From Hyphomicrobiales bacterium (GTDB taxonomy: Bacteria > Pseudomonadota > Alphaproteobacteria > Rhizobiales > Rhizobiaceae): a stretch of DNA of 64,000 nt. Shown here piece after piece: positions 8,632-17,786 of the stretch (its first letter is position 1; each line of letters starts with the position of its first letter). Location of the stretch: NCBI GenBank assembly GCA_900489925.1, contig UEHQ01000015.1, forward strand, positions 62,001 to 126,000, given 5' to 3'. A program made the translations under genes and the position numbers. The notes beneath the pieces were generated by a model. The model ran no database searches. It was given only the letters and a program-made list of their open reading frames with translations, and was not told where the DNA came from.

Positions 8632-9237
8632 ATGAAAACACGCGAAGAACGGCAGGCACAACGGGCGAGCATGCCGAGGACGCAGCTTGCTGCCCATCAT
8701 ATGGAAAATGCGCGGCTGCTGCCGGATCGCGGCGAATTGCTTTATCGCATTCCGAACGGCGGCATCGGCGTCGAGGTCGGGGCGGCATTCGGCGAGTACA
8801 CCGCCGAGATTCTGGAGAAGAATCGCCCGGCGCAACTTTATCTCATCGATCCGTGGAGCATGGATCGCTACAGCTCCGGCCTCGACCAGATCCATACCCA
8901 GTTCAAGCAGCAGATCGATAGCGGCCAGCTGCACCTGATGCAGGGCACGTCGCTCGAAAAGCTTGCCGAGTTCGAAGACGATTTCCTCGATTGGGCCTAT
9001 ATCGACACCGACCACTCGTTCGAACTGACATGGCAGGAGCTTCTGCTTTGCGAGAGGAAGGTCAAGCGGACCGGCCGGATTGCCGGGCATGACTTCTGCA
9101 CCGGCAACACCGTCAAGCCGATCGTCTACGGCGTGGTCGAGGCCGTCACGAAGTTCTGCAAGGATTACGGCTGGCAATTCGAGTTCCTGACGGTCGAATC
9201 GCACGCTCACTTTTCCTATTGCCTGAAGCGGCTCTGA
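8632..9237 (+). CDS. Class I SAM-dependent methyltransferase
   Basis: This 201-residue protein has a Rossmann-type SAM site, GVEVGAAFGEYTAEIL, followed by an acidic strand end (LYLIDPWS). It then has the WAYIDTDHSFELTWQELL segment typical of the Methyltransf_24 family (YIDxxHsyexvxxDl). The substrate is unknown. Such proteins often act on sugars or small hydroxylated molecules. The ATG at 8632 is preferred. The frame is open to 8392, but the extra residues have no family character. It stands alone and converges on the cupin gene. Confidence 0.8.
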   Translation: MKTREERQAQRASMPRTQLAAHHMENARLLPDRGELLYRIPNGGIGVEVGAAFGEYTAEILEKNRPAQLYLIDPWSMDRYSSGLDQIHTQFKQQIDSGQLHLMQGTSLEKLAEFEDDFLDWAYIDTDHSFELTWQELLLCERKVKRTGRIAGHDFCTGNTVKPIVYGVVEAVTKFCKDYGWQFEFLTVESHAHFSYCLKRL

Positions 9238-9243
9238 ACCGCC

Positions 9244-9645
9244 TCAGGCCTTTCCCGCATATTGCTCGTCGCTGACTTGTTCCATCCAGTCAGCGGCCTT
9301 GCCATCCGGGGCCTCGTGGATGGCGATATGGGTCATGGCCGTATCTGGGGCAGCGCCGTGCCAGTGCTTTTCACCAGGCGCGAACCACACGGCGTCGCCG
9401 GCGCGGATTTCCCGAAGCGGGCCGCCCCAACTTTGCGCGAGGCCCTTGCCCGATGTGACGATCAGCGTTTGCCCCAATGGGTGGGTGTGCCATGCGGTGC
9501 GGGCGCCCGGCTCGAAAGTCACGCTGACTGCCCTGACCCTTGCCGGCTCTGGGGTATCCATCAACGGGTCCTGACGGACGGCACCGGTGAAGTATTCGGC
9601 AGGCGCCTTCATCGAAGGCCTGCTTCCGACGGGTTTGATCTCCAC
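9244..9645 (-). CDS. Cupin-domain protein
   Basis: This 133-residue single cupin has motif 1 as [19 protein letters not shown] (metal-ligand histidines) and motif 2 as [18 protein letters not shown]. It belongs to the small cupins often annotated as similar to carboxymuconolactone decarboxylase accessory proteins or mandelonitrile-lyase-like proteins. The reaction is not predictable. The start is a GTG at 9645, with AAGGGAG about 8 bases upstream. It is monocistronic and converges on the methyltransferase. Confidence 0.8.
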   Translation of the reverse strand: MEIKPVGSRPSMKAPAEYFTGAVRQDPLMDTPEPARVRAVSVTFEPGARTAWHTHPLGQTLIVTSGKGLAQSWGGPLREIRAGDAVWFAPGEKHWHGAAPDTAMTHIAIHEAPDGKAADWMEQVSDEQYAGKA

Positions 9646-9858
9646 TGCACACTCCCTTGCGAATTGAACTCAACGTTGTCGTCCGATCGTAGAATATAGA
9701 TCGCCACCGTCCAAGGGACAGGACGCCTGGGACGGCCAAGGCTCTCCATAAAATAGATGCGACGCGGCCCGCTGGCCGCCCTATCTTCTGCCGCGACGCT
9801 TGCTCCCTGTCCGGCTCGCTGCTAGTGCCGGGAACACTTGATCACGTGGAGGATTTTC

Positions 9859-10845
9859 ATGAAGCAACATTCATTCGGCCACCTGCCCCATACTGTCACC
9901 AACATTGGTTTCGGCGCATGGCAGATCGGCGGCGCCTGGGGCGATGTCACGGAAGCGGACGGACGCGCAGCGCTCAACGCGGCCCTCGATGCCGGCATGA
10001 CCTTCATCGACACGGCGGACGTCTACGGTGACGGGCGTTCGGAAAAGATCATCGCCGATGTGCTTGAAAGCCGTGGCGGCGAGCGCCCAATGGTCGCGAC
10101 CAAAGCCGGTCGCCGGCTCGATCCGCATGTGGCCGATGGCTACACCAAGGCCAACCTCGAAGGCTTCATCGATCGCAGCCTCAAGAACCTGCGCGTCGAA
10201 AGCCTGGACCTGGTGCAGCTGCACTGCCCGCCGACAGAGGTCCTTTATCGTCCCGAAGTCTTCGAAGGGCTGAACGAGCTGCAGAAGGCCGGCAAGATCA
10301 GGGGCTATGGCGTCAGCGTCGAAAAGGTCGAGGAAGCGTTGAAGGCGATCGAGTATCCCGGCGTCGTCAGCATCCAGATCATCTACAATATCTTCCGCCA
10401 GCGACCGGATCACCTGTTCTTCCAGGAAGCGCGCCGTAAGAACATCGCCGTCATCGCCCGCGTGCCGCTGGCAAGCGGCCTTCTCTCCGGCAAGATCAAT
10501 CGGGAGACGACGTTCGCGAGCGACGACCACCGCAACTTCAACCGCCACGGCGAAGCCTTCGACGTCGGCGAGACGTTTGCCGGTGTGCCCTTCGAGGTTG
10601 GACTTCAAGCCGTCGAGGAAGTGCGCAAGCTGGTTCCGGCCGGCGCCTCCATGGCCGCATTCGCGCTCCGCTGGATCCTGATGAGCGACGCCGTCACTGT
10701 CGTGATCCCCGGCGCTCGCAATGCGGAGCAGGCCAAGGCCAACGCGGCTGCTGCCAGCCTCGCGCCGCTTTCGCAGGACGTCATGGATGCCACCCGCGAG
10801 ATTTATGAGCGGCTGATCGGGCCGCACGTGCATCAGCGCTGGTAG
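9859..10845 (+). CDS. Aldo/keto reductase
   Basis: This is an NADPH-dependent oxidoreductase of the (beta/alpha)8 aldo/keto reductase family. The ATG at 9859 (MKQHSFGHL) has GGAGG 6 bases upstream and gives 328 residues. Family marks include FIDTADVYGDGRSEKIIADV (catalytic Asp and Tyr), VATKAGRR (catalytic Lys), DLVQLHCPP (His) and the C-terminal VIPGARNAEQAKAN cofactor segment. The substrate is unknown. A bidirectional hairpin follows, shared with the convergent pyrophosphatase gene. Confidence 0.9.
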   Translation: MKQHSFGHLPHTVTNIGFGAWQIGGAWGDVTEADGRAALNAALDAGMTFIDTADVYGDGRSEKIIADVLESRGGERPMVATKAGRRLDPHVADGYTKANLEGFIDRSLKNLRVESLDLVQLHCPPTEVLYRPEVFEGLNELQKAGKIRGYGVSVEKVEEALKAIEYPGVVSIQIIYNIFRQRPDHLFFQEARRKNIAVIARVPLASGLLSGKINRETTFASDDHRNFNRHGEAFDVGETFAGVPFEVGLQAVEEVRKLVPAGASMAAFALRWILMSDAVTVVIPGARNAEQAKANAAAASLAPLSQDVMDATREIYERLIGPHVHQRW

Positions 10846-10851
10846 ATACAA

Positions 10852-10878
10852 AAATGGCCGGGCAAGACCCGGCCATTT
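10852..10878. terminator. Bidirectional terminator between aldo/keto reductase and pyrophosphatase genes
   Basis: AAATGGCCGGG (10852-10862) pairs with CCCGGCCATTT (10868-10878) around a 5-base loop. The arms give short T-runs in both directions, which fits the convergent genes on either side. Confidence 0.8.
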
Positions 10879-10899
10879 CTTTTGAGCGAGCAGCTCGAA

Positions 10900-11517
10900 T
10901 TACTTCTTGTCGGCGTAGGCCTTTATGGCCGTGGCGACTTCCGACTGCGCCTTCTCGGCATTTTCAAAGCCGTTCAGCTCGACGACCTTGCGCTTCGCCG
11001 GAAGCTGCTTGTAGACGCGGAAGAAGGCCTGCAGACGCTCCTGTTCGATCTCCGGAAGATCGGTGATCTCCTTGACCTTGTCGTAGGTCGGATCGATGTC
11101 GGTCGTCGGCACGGCAACAATCTTGTCGTCGACCTCACCGCCGTCGATCATCTTCAGCACGCCGATCGCGCGCACCCGGATGATTGCGCCGGGAGCGACC
11201 GGTTCGCGCGTGTAGACGATCGCGTCGAGCGGATCGCCGTCACCGCCGAGCGAGCTGGTGATCGAGCCATAATTGGCCGGATAGGCCACCGGCATCGACT
11301 GGAAGCGGTCAACGACGATGTGGCCGGTATCGGCGTCGATCTCGTACTTGATGATGCTTCCCTGCGGGATCTCGATCGCCGTGAAGAACTCCTTGCTGTC
11401 ATCCTTCGGCTGCGGAAAATCGAGATAGGAAACATAGTCTGCAGCTGCTGCGATACCTGCGGTCAAAAGCAAGGCTGCTGCGGTGGAAAAAATCGTCTTC
11501 ACTATGGATACCCCCAT
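10900..11517 (-). CDS. Exported (periplasmic) inorganic pyrophosphatase
   Basis: This is a family I soluble pyrophosphatase that hydrolyses PPi to phosphate. The signature DGDPLD (about residues 93-98), the substrate-binding IIKYEID, DRFQSMPVAYPANYG and GVLKMIDGGEVDDKIVAVP are all present. Unusually, the protein begins with a signal peptide (VKTIFSTAAALLLTAGIAAAA), so it should act in the periplasm. Either the ATG at 11517 or a GTG at 11502 is the start. The GTG has GGGGG about 9 bases upstream and leaves a cleaner signal sequence. It is a single gene with no partner visible. The cytoplasmic enzyme must be encoded elsewhere. Confidence 0.9.
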   Translation of the reverse strand: MGVSIVKTIFSTAAALLLTAGIAAAADYVSYLDFPQPKDDSKEFFTAIEIPQGSIIKYEIDADTGHIVVDRFQSMPVAYPANYGSITSSLGGDGDPLDAIVYTREPVAPGAIIRVRAIGVLKMIDGGEVDDKIVAVPTTDIDPTYDKVKEITDLPEIEQERLQAFFRVYKQLPAKRKVVELNGFENAEKAQSEVATAIKAYADKK

Positions 11518-11634
11518 TGGCGCTATAAGAAACGCACTCCGCCTAGGGGGGTGAGATCACAACGATATGACATTTTGGTCGGCTTCTGGAACGGGCGATA
11601 ACATATGCGTGACCGCCCGCTGGTCAGCTGTGGA

Positions 11635-12546
11635 TCAGCCGCCTGCCCGCTCCCGCTTCATTTCATTTTGCATGATGAAGAGAGAGGCGCCGAGGATCAG
11701 GAACGCACCGAGCCAGAGGTAGCCTGCCGGCGCATAGCCGAAGAACAGCCAGCCGGCCAGTACGTTCAGAGGCAGCTTGAGATCATCGAACGGCTGGACG
11801 TAAGTGGCGTCGGCCACGGTGTAGGCGAGCGTCAGGAAATACTGCGCCATGACGGTCAAGAGGCCTGCCAGAACGAAGAGAACCAGCGTCATGCCGGTCG
11901 GGATGGCGAAATCCGAGGCAAGCGCCAGGCCACCGTTGATCGGCGTCAGCAAGACCAGCAGCCAGACGGTGATCGTCTCCGGGCGCTCGATCCCGGTGAG
12001 GCTCTTGGTGATCAGGGACGATGCTCCCCACAACAACGCAGAGAGTATCGGCAGCAGGGCAGCCCACGTAAAGGCGTCCGACCACGGCTGCAGGATGATC
12101 ATCGCGCCTATGAAGCCAACTGCGGTCGCGGCCCAACGGGCGGTTCCAACACGTTCGCCAAGAAACAAGCGGGCACCGAGGATGATGAAGAAGGGAGACG
12201 TCATCACCAGTGCGATCGCCTGCCAGATCGGGACAGACGCGAGACCGGCAACCCAGGCCAGCACGCCGAAGGAGGCCAAGGCAACGCGAACGGCGTGACG
12301 CCAAGGATAACTGGTCCTCATGGCGGAAAGGCCGACCTTTTTCAGGAACGGCAGGGAGAACAGCAAAGCGAATGCATATTGCCAGAAAGCGGCTGATGCG
12401 GAGGGAAACGCCAGCTTCATCGTCAGCCACTGCGTGATGACGTTGAGGATCGCGAAAGCGATCCCTGCAAGTACCATCCAGCCCGCGCCGGCAAGCGCGC
12501 GCGACCTGGAAGCGGTCAATGGGGAAGTCTGATTCATGTCATTCAT
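11635..12546 (-). CDS. ribN: EamA-family transporter, probable riboflavin importer
   Basis: This ten-helix drug/metabolite transporter of 303 residues has two EamA halves: first half about residues 25-150 (ending LFLGERVG and WAATAVGFIGAMIIL), second half about 165-295. The leader on the same strand contains a well-conserved FMN riboswitch (12631-12772). That makes riboflavin transport the best prediction, as for RibN described in Rhizobium leguminosarum and Vibrio. Possible starts are ATG at 12546 or 12537, and neither has a strong ribosome site. The gene is monocistronic. Substrate assignment is inferred from regulation, not sequence alone. Confidence 0.85.
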   Translation of the reverse strand: MNDMNQTSPLTASRSRALAGAGWMVLAGIAFAILNVITQWLTMKLAFPSASAAFWQYAFALLFSLPFLKKVGLSAMRTSYPWRHAVRVALASFGVLAWVAGLASVPIWQAIALVMTSPFFIILGARLFLGERVGTARWAATAVGFIGAMIILQPWSDAFTWAALLPILSALLWGASSLITKSLTGIERPETITVWLLVLLTPINGGLALASDFAIPTGMTLVLFVLAGLLTVMAQYFLTLAYTVADATYVQPFDDLKLPLNVLAGWLFFGYAPAGYLWLGAFLILGASLFIMQNEMKRERAGG

Positions 12547-12630
12547 CCGAAACAAGGGACCAACACAAATCAGGACGCATGAGCGCCAATGTCACGCGTC
12601 GGCACCTGCCCCCGCGATCAAACGACGTTC

Positions 12631-12772
12631 ATTCTCTTTCATCCGGACTATGACCGTCGGCTCCGGAATTGCACCGGATCTGCTGACCTTTTCCGGCGTG
12701 GCCGGAAAAGCGCTCGCGGGCTCAAGCAAATGCTCTTACCGCCGGTGGGGACTTTCACCCCGCCCTGAGAAC
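12631..12772 (-). promoter_or_regulatory. FMN riboswitch (RFN element)
   Basis: Read on the minus strand, the element opens GTTCTCAGGGCGGGGTGAAA and continues with the hallmark CCCCACCGGCGGTAAGAG. It then has GAGCCCGCGAGCGC and a variable GC-rich hairpin. It closes with CAGATCCGGTGCAATTCCGG, AGCCGACGGTCATAGTC and GGATGAAAGAGAAT. The outer helix pairs GTTCTC (12767-12772) with GAGAAT (12631-12636). The EamA gene starts about 85 bases downstream. No U-tract hairpin is seen in between, so control is probably translational. Confidence 0.93.
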
Positions 12773-12819
12773 ATCAATGGCGTAAAACAAAGTCGCAAGA
12801 TCAGCAAGGTCATAAAAAT

Positions 12820-12849
12820 GCGAAAAGGGTCCAGCTTGCGCCGAACCCT
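12820..12849 (-). terminator. Terminator after hupB
   Basis: On the minus strand AGGGTTC pairs with GGACCCT (12843-12849 with 12826-12832, one G-U pair), followed by a short T-run. It separates hupB from the riboswitch-controlled gene. Confidence 0.65.
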
Positions 12850-12899
12850 CTAAAACCTGTGCCGCCGGCCTCGTTGTCCGGCAGCCAAGTCAAATCCAA

Positions 12900-13175
12900 T
12901 CAGCCGTTGACGGCATCCTTCAGGCCCTTGCCGGGCGTGAACTTCGGCACGTTGCGAGCCGGGATATCGACTTCAGCGCCGGTGGACGGGTTGCGGCCCT
13001 TGGTGGCAGCGCGATGGGAAACGGTGAAGCTACCGAAACCAGCGAGGCGAACGTCGCCCTTGCCCTTGAGTTCAGCCTGGACAACTTCGAAAACTGCGTC
13101 AACTGCAGAAGCAGCATCGGTCTTCGAGAGTCCTGCCTTTTCGGCAACTGCGGACACGAGTTCATTCTTGTTCAT
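12900..13175 (-). CDS. hupB: DNA-binding protein HU
   Basis: This 91-residue histone-like nucleoid protein bends and compacts DNA as a dimer. The sequence is colinear with HU-beta: MNKNELVSAVAEKAGLS, the FGSFTV segment, and the beta-arm region KGRNPSTGAEVDIPARNVPKFTPG with the conserved proline. It lies downstream of lon, as in many bacteria. A strong bidirectional hairpin lies between the two genes, so it probably has its own promoter. Confidence 0.97.
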   Translation of the reverse strand: MNKNELVSAVAEKAGLSKTDAASAVDAVFEVVQAELKGKGDVRLAGFGSFTVSHRAATKGRNPSTGAEVDIPARNVPKFTPGKGLKDAVNG

Positions 13176-13311
13176 GTTTCCACCCCTTTCTAAATGGTTC
13201 GAAACGACTCAAATCTATAAGCTGGCACAGAATAAGGTTCATCAGGCCCGCCGCACCCCAAAGACCCTGCAAATCAAGGAAATGCAAGCGTCTACACATG
13301 GTTTTCACAAA

Positions 13312-13339
13312 AAAAGGCTGGCGAAAACGCCAGCCTTTT
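13312..13339. terminator. Strong hairpin terminator between lon and hupB
   Basis: A perfect 12-bp stem (AAAAGGCTGGCG with CGCCAGCCTTTT) is closed by an AAAA loop. On the minus strand, the direction of lon, it is followed by a run of T. Confidence 0.9.
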
Positions 13340-13381
13340 CAGGGTTTTTAAGCAATTGGGCACGAATGTGGCAAACAAGGC

Positions 13382-15799
13382 TCAGTGAGCTATGGTTGCG
13401 CCTGTTTCATCGAGCCCTTCGACCGTCGCGATGACCGGCGTTTCCACCGTTCCATCCCACTCGATCGGCTCCGGTCTGCGGACCAGAGCATGCTTGATCA
13501 CCTCGCCCATACGGGAAACGGGGATGATCTCCATGTTGTTCTTCACGTTATCCGGAATCTCCGCCAAGTCCTTGGCGTTCTCTTCCGGGATCAGCACCTT
13601 CTTGATGCCGCCGCGAAGCGCTGCAAGCAGCTTTTCCTTCAGACCACCGATCGGCAGCACGCGACCGCGCAGGGTGATTTCACCCGTCATTGCCACGTTC
13701 TTGTCGACCGGAATACCGGTCATGATCGAGACGATCGCGGTTGCCATGGCAACACCGGCCGACGGACCATCCTTCGGCGTCGCACCTTCCGGCACGTGCA
13801 CGTGGATGTCGCTCTTGTCAAAGCGCGGAGGCTCGATGCCGAAATCGACAGCGCGCGAACGGACGTAGGATGCCGCCGCAGAAATCGATTCCTTCATGAC
13901 TTCCTTCAGGTTGCCGGTCACGGTCATGCGACCCTTGCCCGGCATCATGACGCCTTCGATCGTCAGCAGTTCGCCGCCGACTTCCGTCCAGGCCAGACCG
14001 GTAACGACGCCGACCTGATCCTCGCGTTCGGCTTCGCCGTGGCGGAAGCGCGGAACGCCCAGGTAGTCGTCGATGTTTTCGGCCGTCACATGAACGGACT
14101 TCGTCTTGCCCTTGATGATCTCGGTAACCGCCTTGCGGGCGAGCTTCATCAGTTCGCGTTCGAAGTTACGGACACCGGCTTCACGGGTGTACTGCTGGCT
14201 GATCGCCATCAGGGCATCGTCACTGACCGAGAATTCATTCGGCTGCAGCGCATGTTCCTTGATGGCCTTCGGCAGCAGGTGCCGCTTGGCGATTTCGCGC
14301 TTTTCGTCTTCGGTGTAGCCGGCGATACGGATGACTTCCATGCGGTCCATCAGAGGCGCAGGGATGTTCAGCGTATTGGCCGTCGTGATGAACATCACGT
14401 CCGACAGATCGTATTCGACCTCGAGGTAGTGGTCCATGAAGGTCGAGTTCTGAGCCGGATCCAGCACCTCGAGCAGAGCCGATGACGGATCGCCGCGGAA
14501 GTCCTGGCCCATCTTGTCGATTTCATCGAGCAGGAAGAGCGGGTTGGACTTCTTCGCCTTCTTCATCGACTGGATGACCTTGCCGGGCATCGAGCCGATG
14601 TAGGTGCGGCGGTGACCGCGGATTTCAGCTTCGTCACGAACGCCGCCGAGAGCCATGCGGACATACTCACGGCCGGTCGCCTTGGCGATCGACTGGGCGA
14701 GCGAGGTCTTGCCGACACCCGGAGGGCCGACAAGGCACAGGATCGGGCCCTTGATCTTGGTCGCACGGGCCTGGACAGCCAGATATTCGACGATGCGCTC
14801 CTTGACCTTGTCGAGACCGAAGTGATCGGCTTCGAGGATCTTTTCGGCGTTGTTGAGATCCGACTTGATCTTCGACTTCTTGCCCCACGGAATGCCGAGC
14901 AGCCAATCGAGATAGTTGCGGACAACAGTCGCCTCAGCCGACATCGGGCTCATCTGCCGCAGCTTCTTCAGCTCGGCATCGGCCTTTTCGCGGGCTTCCT
15001 TCGACAGCTTGGTCTTGGAGATGCGCTCTTCCAGTTCGGCCATCTCGTCGCGGCCTTCTTCGCCGTCGCCGAGCTCCTTCTGGATCGCCTTCATCTGTTC
15101 GTTCAGGTAGTACTCGCGCTGGGTCTTCTCCATCTGGCGCTTGACGCGCGAGCGGATGCGCTTCTCGACCTGAAGGACCGAGATCTCACCTTCCATGAAA
15201 CCGAGCGCCTTTTCGAGGCGAGCCTTGACGCTGGTGGTTTCCAGCATCTCCTGCTTCTCGGTGATCTTGATCGACAGGTGCGAGGCAACCGTATCGGCCA
15301 GCTTCGAATAGTCGTCGATCTGGCTGGCGGCGCCGACAACCTCCGGAGAGATCTTCTTGTTGAGCTTCACGTAGCTCTCGAACTCGGAGACGACCGAGCG
15401 GCTGAGCGCTTCGAGCTCGACCGGATCGTCATGCGGCTCTTCGAGAACATGGCCGAGCGCTTCGTAGAAGTCCTCGCGATCGGTGTAGGTATCGATCTCG
15501 GCGCGGGCGCGCCCTTCGACCAGAACCTTCACAGTACCATCAGGAAGCTTGAGCAGCTGCAAGACATTGGCGACGGTGCCGACGTTGTGAATGGCCGACG
15601 GTTCCGGATCATCATCGCTCGCATTGATCTGCGTGACGAGCATGATTTGCTTGTCGGAACCCATGACTTCTTCAAGCGCGCGGATCGACTTCTCACGACC
15701 AACGAACAGCGGCACGATCATATGCGGAAAAACCACGATGTCGCGCAGAGGCAAAACCGGATATGGGGTGCTGCTCGCAGCTGACGTTTTCTTCGTCAT
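13382..15799 (-). CDS. lon: ATP-dependent Lon protease
   Basis: Lon is a cytosolic AAA+ serine protease that degrades misfolded and regulatory proteins. The 805-residue length is normal. The substrate-binding N-domain ([21 protein letters not shown]) is followed by the AAA+ module, with Walker [13 protein letters not shown] and Walker [10 protein letters not shown]. The protease domain contains the catalytic serine in [15 protein letters not shown] and the lysine in [14 protein letters not shown]. It is part of a proteostasis block with clpX and clpP upstream. A possible heat-shock promoter and a small inverted repeat precede it. Confidence 0.98.
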   Translation of the reverse strand: MTKKTSAASSTPYPVLPLRDIVVFPHMIVPLFVGREKSIRALEEVMGSDKQIMLVTQINASDDDPEPSAIHNVGTVANVLQLLKLPDGTVKVLVEGRARAEIDTYTDREDFYEALGHVLEEPHDDPVELEALSRSVVSEFESYVKLNKKISPEVVGAASQIDDYSKLADTVASHLSIKITEKQEMLETTSVKARLEKALGFMEGEISVLQVEKRIRSRVKRQMEKTQREYYLNEQMKAIQKELGDGEEGRDEMAELEERISKTKLSKEAREKADAELKKLRQMSPMSAEATVVRNYLDWLLGIPWGKKSKIKSDLNNAEKILEADHFGLDKVKERIVEYLAVQARATKIKGPILCLVGPPGVGKTSLAQSIAKATGREYVRMALGGVRDEAEIRGHRRTYIGSMPGKVIQSMKKAKKSNPLFLLDEIDKMGQDFRGDPSSALLEVLDPAQNSTFMDHYLEVEYDLSDVMFITTANTLNIPAPLMDRMEVIRIAGYTEDEKREIAKRHLLPKAIKEHALQPNEFSVSDDALMAISQQYTREAGVRNFERELMKLARKAVTEIIKGKTKSVHVTAENIDDYLGVPRFRHGEAEREDQVGVVTGLAWTEVGGELLTIEGVMMPGKGRMTVTGNLKEVMKESISAAASYVRSRAVDFGIEPPRFDKSDIHVHVPEGATPKDGPSAGVAMATAIVSIMTGIPVDKNVAMTGEITLRGRVLPIGGLKEKLLAALRGGIKKVLIPEENAKDLAEIPDNVKNNMEIIPVSRMGEVIKHALVRRPEPIEWDGTVETPVIATVEGLDETGATIAH

Positions 15800-15866
15800 T
15801 TTATTTCCTTTCCATCGTCCCGTTGCCGGGCTCTTCTGGCACGGCCGCTTGGACCGGCCGCACTCT

Positions 15867-15907
15867 CACTTGAGACACAAGTGGAGGTTCTGACTACGCT
15901 TTTCAAG
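15867..15907 (-). promoter_or_regulatory. Candidate lon control region: inverted repeat and CTTGAA box
   Basis: A perfect inverted repeat CACTTG-AGACA-CAAGTG (15867-15883) lies about 70 bases upstream of lon. Just beyond it the minus strand has CTTGAAA (15901-15907), the -35 type of RpoH promoters, but the matching -10 position is poor. The rest of the gap 15800-16145 shows no gene. Confidence 0.3.
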
Positions 15908-16145
15908 CAGTGCCATGGCCCGCGTCCCCCTGGACATGACAGCTATGCTACAACGGAACACCTGCACTATGGCGCGCTACGCTGGACCGGCGCTGACCAC
16001 TTCCGAACCGACTAAAATACAAAGTCGAAACACACCAACGGAATCATTCCATAATTGCCAAGGGCGCGTGAATTCGCAACGGCAACGGAGGCGGTTTCGG
16101 ACTTCATAAGCAAGATTTATCAGTGCCGTGCATGGTTTTTCAAAT

Positions 16146-16174
16146 AGAAAGGGGCCTGCCGACGGCAAGCCCCT
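16146..16174 (-). terminator. Terminator after clpX
   Basis: Minus-strand AGGGGCTTGCCG and CGGCAGGCCCCT form a nearly perfect stem (one G-U pair) around a very short loop and run into TTTCTATTT. It ends the clpX transcript before lon. Confidence 0.8.
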
Positions 16175-16213
16175 AAAAATCACGCTTCGTATCGTAAAGA
16201 CATCGATAAGGCG

Positions 16214-17491
16214 TTAGGCCGAGGCGTTCGCCTTTTCGTCCTGACGATCCGCGTAGATGTACAGCGGACGGGCTGAGCCGCGTACGACCTCGTCGGAAAT
16301 CACGACCTCGCGTACACCTTCCAAGGTCGGAAGCTCGAACATCGTGTCGAGCAGGATCTTTTCCATGATCGAACGAAGGCCGCGGGCGCCGGTCTTGCGG
16401 GTTATCGCCTTGCGGGCGATTTCGCGAAGAGCGTCCTCGTGGAAGGTCAGTTCCACGTCTTCCATCTCGAACAGGCGCTGATACTGCTTGATGAGCGCGT
16501 TCTTCGGTTCCGACAGGATCTGGATCAGCGCATCTTCGTCGAGATCTTCGAGGGTTGCCAGAACCGGCAGACGACCGATGAACTCCGGGATGAGGCCGAA
16601 CTTGACCAGATCTTCCGGCTCAAGCTCGCGCAACACTTCGCCAACGCGGCGATCGTCCTGAGCCTTCACCGTCGCGCCGAAGCCGATCGAGGTCTTCTCG
16701 CCACGAGCGGAGATGATCTTGTCGAGGCCAGCAAACGCACCACCGCAGATGAACAGGATGTTCGTGGTGTCGACCTGCAGGAATTCCTGCTGCGGATGCT
16801 TGCGACCGCCCTGCGGCGGTACCGAGGCAACGGTGCCTTCCATGATCTTCAGAAGCGCCTGCTGGACGCCCTCGCCCGACACGTCGCGGGTGATCGAAGG
16901 ATTGTCCGACTTGCGCGAGATCTTGTCGACTTCGTCAATGTAGACGATGCCGCGCTGCGCACGCTCGACGTTGTAGTCGGCAGCCTGGAGAAGCTTCAGG
17001 ATGATGTTTTCGACGTCTTCACCGACATAGCCGGCTTCCGTCAGCGTCGTCGCATCGGCCATTGTGAAGGGAACGTCGATGATGCGAGCGAGCGTCTGGG
17101 CGAGATAGGTCTTGCCGCAACCGGTCGGACCGACCAGCATGATGTTCGACTTCGCCAGTTCGACTTCGCCATTCTTCGACGCATGTGCGAGGCGCTTGTA
17201 ATGGTTGTGAACGGCAACCGACAGGATCTTCTTCGCCTGGCGCTGACCGATGACGTATTCGTCGAGAACCTTGATGATGTCCTGGGGCGTGGGAACGCCG
17301 TCGCGGGACTTGACCATCGAGGACTTGTTCTCTTCGCGAATGATGTCCATGCACAATTCGACGCATTCATCGCAGATGAAAACTGTCGGCCCGGCAATAA
17401 GCTTCCGGACTTCGTGCTGGCTCTTTCCGCAGAACGAACAATAGAGGGTGTTTTTGGAGTCGCCGCCGTTGCTGCCGCTGACCTTGCTCAT
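16214..17491 (-). CDS. clpX: ATP-dependent Clp protease ATP-binding subunit ClpX
   Basis: ClpX is the hexameric unfoldase that feeds substrates to ClpP. The N-terminal zinc-binding domain is visible as [11 protein letters not shown] and [10 protein letters not shown]. The AAA+ domain has Walker [13 protein letters not shown] and Walker [11 protein letters not shown]. The C-terminal domain contains [17 protein letters not shown]. The 425-residue length is standard. It lies about 295 bases downstream of clpP on the same strand, with an unusual 10-bp inverted repeat in between, so it may have its own control. Confidence 0.98.
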   Translation of the reverse strand: MSKVSGSNGGDSKNTLYCSFCGKSQHEVRKLIAGPTVFICDECVELCMDIIREENKSSMVKSRDGVPTPQDIIKVLDEYVIGQRQAKKILSVAVHNHYKRLAHASKNGEVELAKSNIMLVGPTGCGKTYLAQTLARIIDVPFTMADATTLTEAGYVGEDVENIILKLLQAADYNVERAQRGIVYIDEVDKISRKSDNPSITRDVSGEGVQQALLKIMEGTVASVPPQGGRKHPQQEFLQVDTTNILFICGGAFAGLDKIISARGEKTSIGFGATVKAQDDRRVGEVLRELEPEDLVKFGLIPEFIGRLPVLATLEDLDEDALIQILSEPKNALIKQYQRLFEMEDVELTFHEDALREIARKAITRKTGARGLRSIMEKILLDTMFELPTLEGVREVVISDEVVRGSARPLYIYADRQDEKANASA

Positions 17492-17656
17492 ATCACTTTC
17501 CTTCCAGCACGCCGCATTTCAAGGTGAAATGACGGTCCACTCATTGGCCTACTCCACTCTTGGAGTTCCAGCCGGCCAGGGCCGTTAAGGGGTACGAACC
17601 GGGTCCAAGCTATGCTGTCCTGGTTCCGGTGGCAACGAATTCCCCTTCGAATGCCG

Positions 17657-17688
17657 AATGCTATGTCATAAAAATTCAACATAGCATT
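17657..17688. repeat. Perfect 10-bp inverted repeat upstream of clpX
   Basis: AATGCTATGT (17657-17666) and ACATAGCATT (17679-17688) are exact reverse complements separated by 12 AT-rich bases. The repeat lies about 170 bases upstream of clpX, in an otherwise featureless gap. There is no adjacent U-tract on either strand, so a regulator site or leader hairpin is more likely than a terminator. Confidence 0.7.
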
Positions 17689-17786
17689 AATACTTGAGAT
17701 TGCCTCACCCGCCACCGGGTTTATTCCCTTGTTCGATCACAAATGAGATAGAACTGTGGCGGATAAAACACCATCCCTAGTTCTCA

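Noticed and set aside
7680..9237. Genomic island integrated at tRNA-Val
   Set aside because: No integrase, no repeated tRNA 3' end and no block of foreign genes follow; only a decayed stretch is present.
12859..13434. 191-codon plus-strand frame opposite hupB
   Set aside because: It is antisense to HU and crosses the lon terminator hairpin.
17488..17715. 75-codon minus-strand frame upstream of clpX
   Set aside because: It has no ribosome site and no similarity that I recognise, and its frame runs through the inverted repeat.
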